Source: Hyphodiscus hymeniophilus (lineage: Eukaryota; Ascomycota; Leotiomycetes; Helotiales; Hyphodiscaceae). From it: 64,000 nt of DNA. The notes beneath the pieces are model-generated. The model saw only the letters and a list, made by a program, of their open reading frames with translations. It had not been told where the DNA came from and made no database searches. This document shows positions 58,721 through 64,000 of the stretch, piece by piece. Within the stretch, counting starts at the first letter, position 1. The number at the start of each line of letters is the position of its first letter. Made by a program: the position numbers and the translations under genes. The DNA is taken from positions 986,056 to 1,050,055 of the forward strand of contig VNKQ01000019.1 of NCBI GenBank assembly GCA_016508695.1, in the 5' to 3' direction.

Positions 58721-59639
58721 CGTAATGAGGCGGGAGCATAATATTTCTTTACGATATGTAGTACGAAAACTAAAACTTGAAACTTAGCAAAGTGTATGTC
58801 ATAAGTGGAGAGCAGTGCAGACACGGCAGAGATGTCTTTTGGTCATGGGTGGTTGTGTTCACCGGCTGAACTGGAAGCGAAGACGTTACTTGGTACCTGT
58901 CCAGTACAAACTATTTATAGAAGTGAGAGCGTGGCAGCCAAGGTTGCCTGGCTACACACGTCCAGCAAACCTTCAACGAAGTGTTCAGGAACAAATTGAA
59001 TATGAATAGTGATGGTTTGGGTATACAGAACGATATTGTTCCGTATAAGTGGCGTGATGTGCAAAAGGGCCAAGCTACCTTCTTTTGGAAGTGTCCCCGG
59101 AGCGAGCAAGCGTCTAGGTCGCCTGTGGGGAATGTGGAGGAGAACCGCCCTTCCCCGCTTTGCCTCCTTCTCCGAGAGTTCCAGACAGTAAGGAACAAGA
59201 GGTATTTGTATTTATTCTTGTTGGAAATCTCAGACTCATTCATTCTCCAGGCCACCACCTAGCCTTGCGTCTCAATCACCAATCAAACCACTATACGAAG
59301 GAAAAGTCTTCAGCTGAGCCAGGCACGTACTCACCTCTCGAGCTCATTTCAGAAGCACTTGGTCCTGGCCTGCCCTGTATTCCTCATACAGTACCGTGCG
59401 AGTTTTGTATCTCATCCATCATCAATGTGAGGCATAGACGGCATAGCGAAGTCGATGCTCTCCCGATAGCGTTTACTTGTTATTTTGTCTTAGCAGACGG
59501 CCAACTTCCACCCCTATTCGAGCGTCGGTTGTCAATGCGTGACCTAGTCGAGCAATCCACATCTTCGACTCAGTGCCGTCACCATTACCTTCATCATCAA
59601 CATCATCCTCGTCCTTCAAGCACATTGCAGCGTTCCGAC
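58721..59639. promoter_or_regulatory. Divergent intergenic region amylosucrase / broken regulator
   Basis: About 0.9 kb holding both promoters. The regulator's frame is open back to 59160, with an in-frame ATG at 59535, but lacks domain content upstream of 59640. Confidence 0.45.
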
Positions 59640-61425
59640 ATGGCATCGCAATACCGGTTCCAGGAGCGGTGGAAGGGTTTGAAGAGGGGTAAGCAAGCAT
59701 GTGATTGCTGTCGCGGCCGAAAGATACGATGCGACAGCAACCAACCGTGTTCGAATTGCCAGAGAACTGAGCAACCGTGCAGCTACCGAGTGCCAAAGAA
59801 GAAGGGGCCAAGGAAGAAGGAAGTGTGGCAGGCCGAGTCTCAGGCAGTCGAGAAGAATTGGTTATCTCGAATGAGTAGTCCTCAGTCACCAGAATGCCCA
59901 ACGACGGTCGATCCAGTCTCTCGGACAAGAATCGACTCACCCTTTCCGACATCACTCGACTCGGCCTCCCAGACAAACGAATACCGGGCATGCTCAAGAG
60001 ACAATTCTCCGAGAGGACATGTCGCAAGAGAACTCTCCTCGAGGGAATACACCTCGAGAAAATAACCATCCAGAGCACATCCTTCGATCACTAGAAAGCG
60101 GCGTATCGACCGATCTAACATTTCAAACATCTCCTTTGCTCCCGCTTGAGTTGATGTAGAGTTGTCTTGATGCATTCTTCGAGGAAAAGTATCCCATCAT
60201 GCCAATTCTAGATCGGGATCAGATGTTTACCAGTCTGTTGCATCTGCAGGGCGCGCCTTTGCAATATAGCCTCGTAACAGCTATATGCGCACTGATGACG
60301 CTTCATTCAGGAACCCCGCTCTCATCGAAGCAGGACTCCTTGTCAAATCATTCGGACAGCGACTCCAAACCCTCAGCAGAATTTCTCGTCAATGAAACGT
60401 GCCGAGCCAGAACCTTCTGCAATTATATTGATGAACCATCACTCGCCTCTGTGCAGTCCTCTTTTTTCCTTTTCGCCATCTTCTTCTGCCTTGGGAGAGA
60501 TAACGCGGCATGGTTCTAGATTCGGGAAGCCATTACGATGCTTCAACTCCTACGACTCCATGAGGAAGCTTCCTACGCCGCAATGACCGACCTCAAATAC
60601 AGCACCTACAGCCGTCGGACATTCTGGCTTCTGTTCATCACTGAAAGAGCTTACGCCCTCCAGCGCCATCATCCTTTGACGCTCCGACGCGCGATCGCAC
60701 TCCCAATCGTCGAATCGGGCCACGAGGCGAGCATTATCTCCGGGTTCCTGGATTTGGTTGCATTATTTCAAAACTTTGGTGATTCTTTCTTGTCACGGTG
60801 GAATCTGTCTTCTGGTCCCACAGCTTCGCTGCCATTCCTTGCCAAGCTGCAGGAATTGTTGCAATACTCTATACCGCATGTCAGTGAGAGGACGAACATC
60901 CAAAAGGCCGATCTGCTCGTCAGTAGACAGTGGTTAAAGACCGTAGTCTGGCAGCTGTGCGTCAGCAGCGGCCTACTTTCGAGCACGTCGGCCGTAGAGA
61001 GTATGTCTTTCCGATATCCAGTGACCATTGCTCGGGATGTCCTTTTAGCACTACGACAGTTACCACTAAAAGCATTCCAAGCAAATGGTATTGGAATCCT
61101 GGAGAAGGTTTTCGATATCGGCTATAGTCTTGCAGATGTTTTGGTAGTGTATCCGAACATAATGCAAGCTTCCACGCTGGAGATCGGACCCAGGGACTAT
61201 TTAATGGAGTTGCTACGGATTGTAGGCATGGATCTTGGAGGCAGCACCAAGTTCTCGCGGCTGTTGGCGTTAAGGGCAGATGAGTGTCTGAAGCTAAGGC
61301 TACGTGGGAGTTTATATCCGAGTAATGATTCACATAGGGCTCATGAAATACACTGGGATAATGATGATAATGAAGATAGTAACGAGGTGGCGTATGAGCC
61401 AAGTATCTGTATAGGCTCAGGTTGA
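59640..61425 (+). pseudogene. Broken Zn2Cys6 regulator (maltose/sucrose-activator type)
   Basis: From ATG 59640 the frame reads a zinc cluster, CDCCRGRKIRCDSNQPCSNC then a final Cys, followed by a basic RVPKKKGPRKKE tail as in fungal starch/maltose/inulin activators. That frame ends at 60063-60065. The TF domain lies in another frame, with DAFFEEKYPIMPILDRDQMF, LVTAICALMTLHSG, LGRDNAAWF, IREAITMLQLLRLHEE and RRTFWLLFITERAYALQRHH. A frame change in the repetitive stretch about 59985-60050 is therefore needed. Two in-frame TAG codons interrupt the domain, at 60157-60159 (after LELM) and 60517-60519 (between NAAWF and IREAI). Both fit CAG-to-TAG changes. It is divergent from amylosucrase and was probably its activator. 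Confidence 0.85.
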
Positions 61426-62447
61426 TTCAAATAGAATAATATATATATAAAATTCTTTTTCGAAAATATTCCACGTCTTAGTCTCATCGCTACTATCTAT
61501 AGTGAAAGCTTAATCTAGTCTCCCATCATATACTTTCTCCTATAGATGGCTTTAAGCCTAGACCATTTCGTATGAAATAACCTGCCGAATGCTGCAGGTA
61601 CACTTTGTATCAGGAGAGATCCTGATTAGCCATTGGCTTTCCCAGATCTGACATTCTCTCATGGTCCACAAACCAGCAACAGTATCACCGCGTGGAAGGA
61701 CGGTAGCTTCAACCCACTTGCTGGGTGACTACTGCGCGCTGGGAAACACAAAGTGCGGGGGCTGGACTATGAATGAGGCAAGGAAGTATAGGGTATAGAA
61801 CAATGGAAATGGGGACGAAGGGAATAAGAGCTACACAATGACTCCTGGCCTTCGCAGTCGGATCTGCGAAGGTGGGAATTTTGAGTTATTGTACGAAGAG
61901 GTTGCGCATTGCTATTAACTGTCTATGAATACTCTTGATCGACGGTACACTCTGAAAATAAGTATAGCGAACAGTAGGACTCACTTCCTCATCCCACTAT
62001 AATAATAACATGGCCTCAGGAGTACAACTTTTTGTGATGATGCCTCCACACATGATATGACCTGACCTGACCTGTACGTAAAAGACATAAAAGAGACATT
62101 TTCGCTTCTTAATGCCAAGTTAGTATTACTGTACACAAGTCACCAAGTACTCTCTACACCGACTCCTGAGCTAAGTAGATGCCGGAGCAGATGGTTATGG
62201 TTCTGCATCTCCGACCAGCGTCTAGACCTCTTCTTTTATTGATACAGGGCTCGTCAAAAGCAGATTAGCGCTTACTCGCTTAAGTACTTGCCATTATTCG
62301 GCTATCGCTATTACCTCCCGACGTCCGCTAGCGTGCACCCTTTAACTAACGACATAGAAAGGCATGACTTTCCTCGTTATGTATAGTAGTTAATCGCGCG
62401 CTTAGTAGGGCCGAGCATATTTCATACCCCCCCTACTATATCGCAAT
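61426..62447. other. Subtelomeric intergenic DNA
   Basis: About 1 kb with no gene. The first 800 bp have normal base composition. After about 62270 the sequence becomes AT-rich with TA-rich words like those in the retroelement body. Confidence 0.5.
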
Positions 62448-62812
62448 CTATAGCTGGTATTCGGCTTAGGTTTAGAAAATATACTCCCTTTCTTGTCCTT
62501 TCTTAAGCCCTAATCACGCCCCTTTTCTCGAGTAATATACAAAGACTTAAATTAAGAAGAATAAAATAGTTATTCTTAGGTTAGAGTTTGGCTATCGTAG
62601 GCGTATAAACTATCTATACGCAAAAGGTAATAATAGAATTAACCCTACGAAAATCTCTATAAGGCAATAATAAAATCGACTCTATAAAACTACTATTCTA
62701 TAGCTAGTATTCGGCTTAGGTTTAGAAAATATACTCTCTTCCTTATCCTTTCTTAAGCCCTAACTATACCCCTTTTATCGAGTAATATATAAAGTCTTAA
62801 ATTAAGAAGAAT
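62448..62812. repeat. Duplicated 115-bp unit with 250-bp period, mutated
   Basis: 62448-62562 and 62698-62812 align without gaps across 115 bp (start CTATAGCT, end AAGAAGAAT). Many differences are C/T or G/A changes, which fits RIP of a repeat. Confidence 0.8.
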
Positions 62813-63928
62813 TGAGTCCCTTATAAACACATAGCTTCTCTAAAGTCTAATTTCTTAAAAAGTAAGTCTCGTAATATCTTAACTAAAAGGCCTAATAATA
62901 GAGAATTAATTATAATTTATAATAGAAAACCTATTATAAGCCTTATATTATAGAGGGGCAGTTCTGGGAGATTACGTTTTGCGGAAGTCACATGATATAG
63001 TACTAGGTATATTATATAGCTAGATTTTGTATTAGACATTAATATCTACAAATAACCTTTTACTAGAACTATTACTATTATTTGAATATATATTCTTTTA
63101 AGCTTATATTAACGATTTATACTATTCGAACTAGGTTTTATAAACTTACGTCTTTAAATCTATTCGTTTCGAGTTTTTGTTATAAACGGATTCCCGTACT
63201 TTATATAATATTAGGATTTGGCCTTCTATATATTATTTTAGTAATTAGAATAGGATATAATACTAATCGAATCGGTATTAAACGATAGTATTTATACGAA
63301 GACCTCTTGTTTAGAAGAGATAATAGTTATATCGATTTGTTAATATAACTAGGTTCTTTTGTGTGACTACTAAAAAAGAATTCTTATATAATTGTCTTAA
63401 TACTATTACAAGCGTTACAACCTATTAATAATACGATATAAAGTTAATTTTATACCTTCTAACTCTATAACGAATTAATATTATATTAGATTATAATAAT
63501 AATATATTTATATAGAACTATTTAGTTAGATTTTCTATATTATATAATATCTAAGAGTATTCTTAAAGCGATAATAATAAGGGCTTCGATAAAGAAGTTT
63601 AAGCCCTAAGTATGTATTATAGAGATTAATAGGAGAAAGGAGATAGAGTTAGCTTAAGAACTAAAGTATAAGTATATTAGAGTTTACAAGACAGTATATA
63701 TTCCTTATTTATTTTATAGCTTATAAGTCGAGTAAAGCTTTACTCTAAAATAAGATATAAGAAGAAGAAACGGGTAAAGAAGAAAACTAGGTTATAAACT
63801 AAGAATAAAGTAATATTAAGAGAGAGGCTATTAGCGATTATAATAATTAAGAGTCTTAAGTTAGTTTTATAGCGTTTTCTAGCTAAATTTTAAAACCCAA
63901 GTAAAGACTAACGTCCTGGGCAGTGGAA
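62813..63928. other. AT-rich subtelomeric repeat remnant
   Basis: About 1.1 kb of highly AT-rich sequence with stops in all frames and the same TA-rich texture as the RIP-mutated retroelement. One 68-codon frame (63082-63288) has no signature. I cannot name the parent element. Confidence 0.5.
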
Positions 63929-64000
63929 TTAGGGTTAGGGTTAGGGTTAGGGTTAGGGTTAGGGTTAGGGTTAGGGTTAGGGTTAGGGTTAGGGTTAGGG
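63929..64000 (+). repeat. Telomere repeats, 12 x TTAGGG
   Basis: Seventy-two bases of perfect TTAGGG run to the window end, in the orientation expected at the right end of a chromosome. Confidence 0.98.

Noticed and set aside
1..64000. tRNA, rRNA, CRISPR or bacterial operon features
   Set aside because: No cloverleaf, rRNA or spaced-repeat array was seen. The window is fungal nuclear DNA, so CRISPR and ribosome-binding sites are not expected.

Overview
The window is the right end of a chromosome of a filamentous ascomycete (Pezizomycotina). The last 72 bases are twelve perfect TTAGGG units. Genes are split by 47-105 bp GT-AG introns, and the families present (Zn2Cys6 and C2H2 fungal regulators, a PTH11-like receptor, a TRI12-type efflux pump) are typical of that group. 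The retroelement carries the C-to-T/G-to-A signature of repeat-induced point mutation (RIP). Exon joins were placed by hand; most full models sum to a multiple of three, which is my main check on them.

Layout. 1-2 kb is the edge of the core chromosome: a tRNA m3C methyltransferase (partial) divergent from COQ10. 2.4-19 kb is an accessory stretch: a TRI12-like MFS pump, a secreted berberine-bridge-type FAD oxidase, a PTH11-like membrane protein, a C2H2 plus fungal-TF regulator, a phenol-hydroxylase-like FAD monooxygenase and an ACMSD/salicylate-type decarboxylase. The last three look like a small aromatic catabolism module. 20-38 kb looks like a uronic-acid polysaccharide module: secreted GH79 glucuronidase, PF05426-type lyase (one-base frameshift), GH88 unsaturated-glucuronyl hydrolase, Zn2Cys6 regulator and sugar transporter. 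It is split by a 5.4 kb Ty1/Copia element (193-bp LTRs, 5-bp target duplication) that landed on the lyase stop codon.

39-46 kb is a graveyard: a chitinase-tail relic, an F-box-like fragment, a 15-bp minisatellite, a DHA2 transporter with several lesions, and a Zn2Cys6 regulator with a one-base frameshift. 47-61 kb looks like a sucrose/fructan module: secreted GH32 fructan hydrolase, Zn2Cys6 regulator, hexose transporter, amylosucrase (GH13, bacterial-type family) and a Zn2Cys6 regulator killed by two in-frame TAG codons plus a frame change. From 62.2 kb to the telomere the DNA is AT-rich, mutated repeat, including a 250-bp-period duplication.

How they may work together (inference): secreted enzymes release uronates or fructose/sucrose, MFS carriers import them, GH88, the lyase and amylosucrase act inside the cell, and the linked regulators control each set. 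Decay is concentrated in regulators and efflux pumps and near repeats, while most of the catabolic enzymes remain intact.
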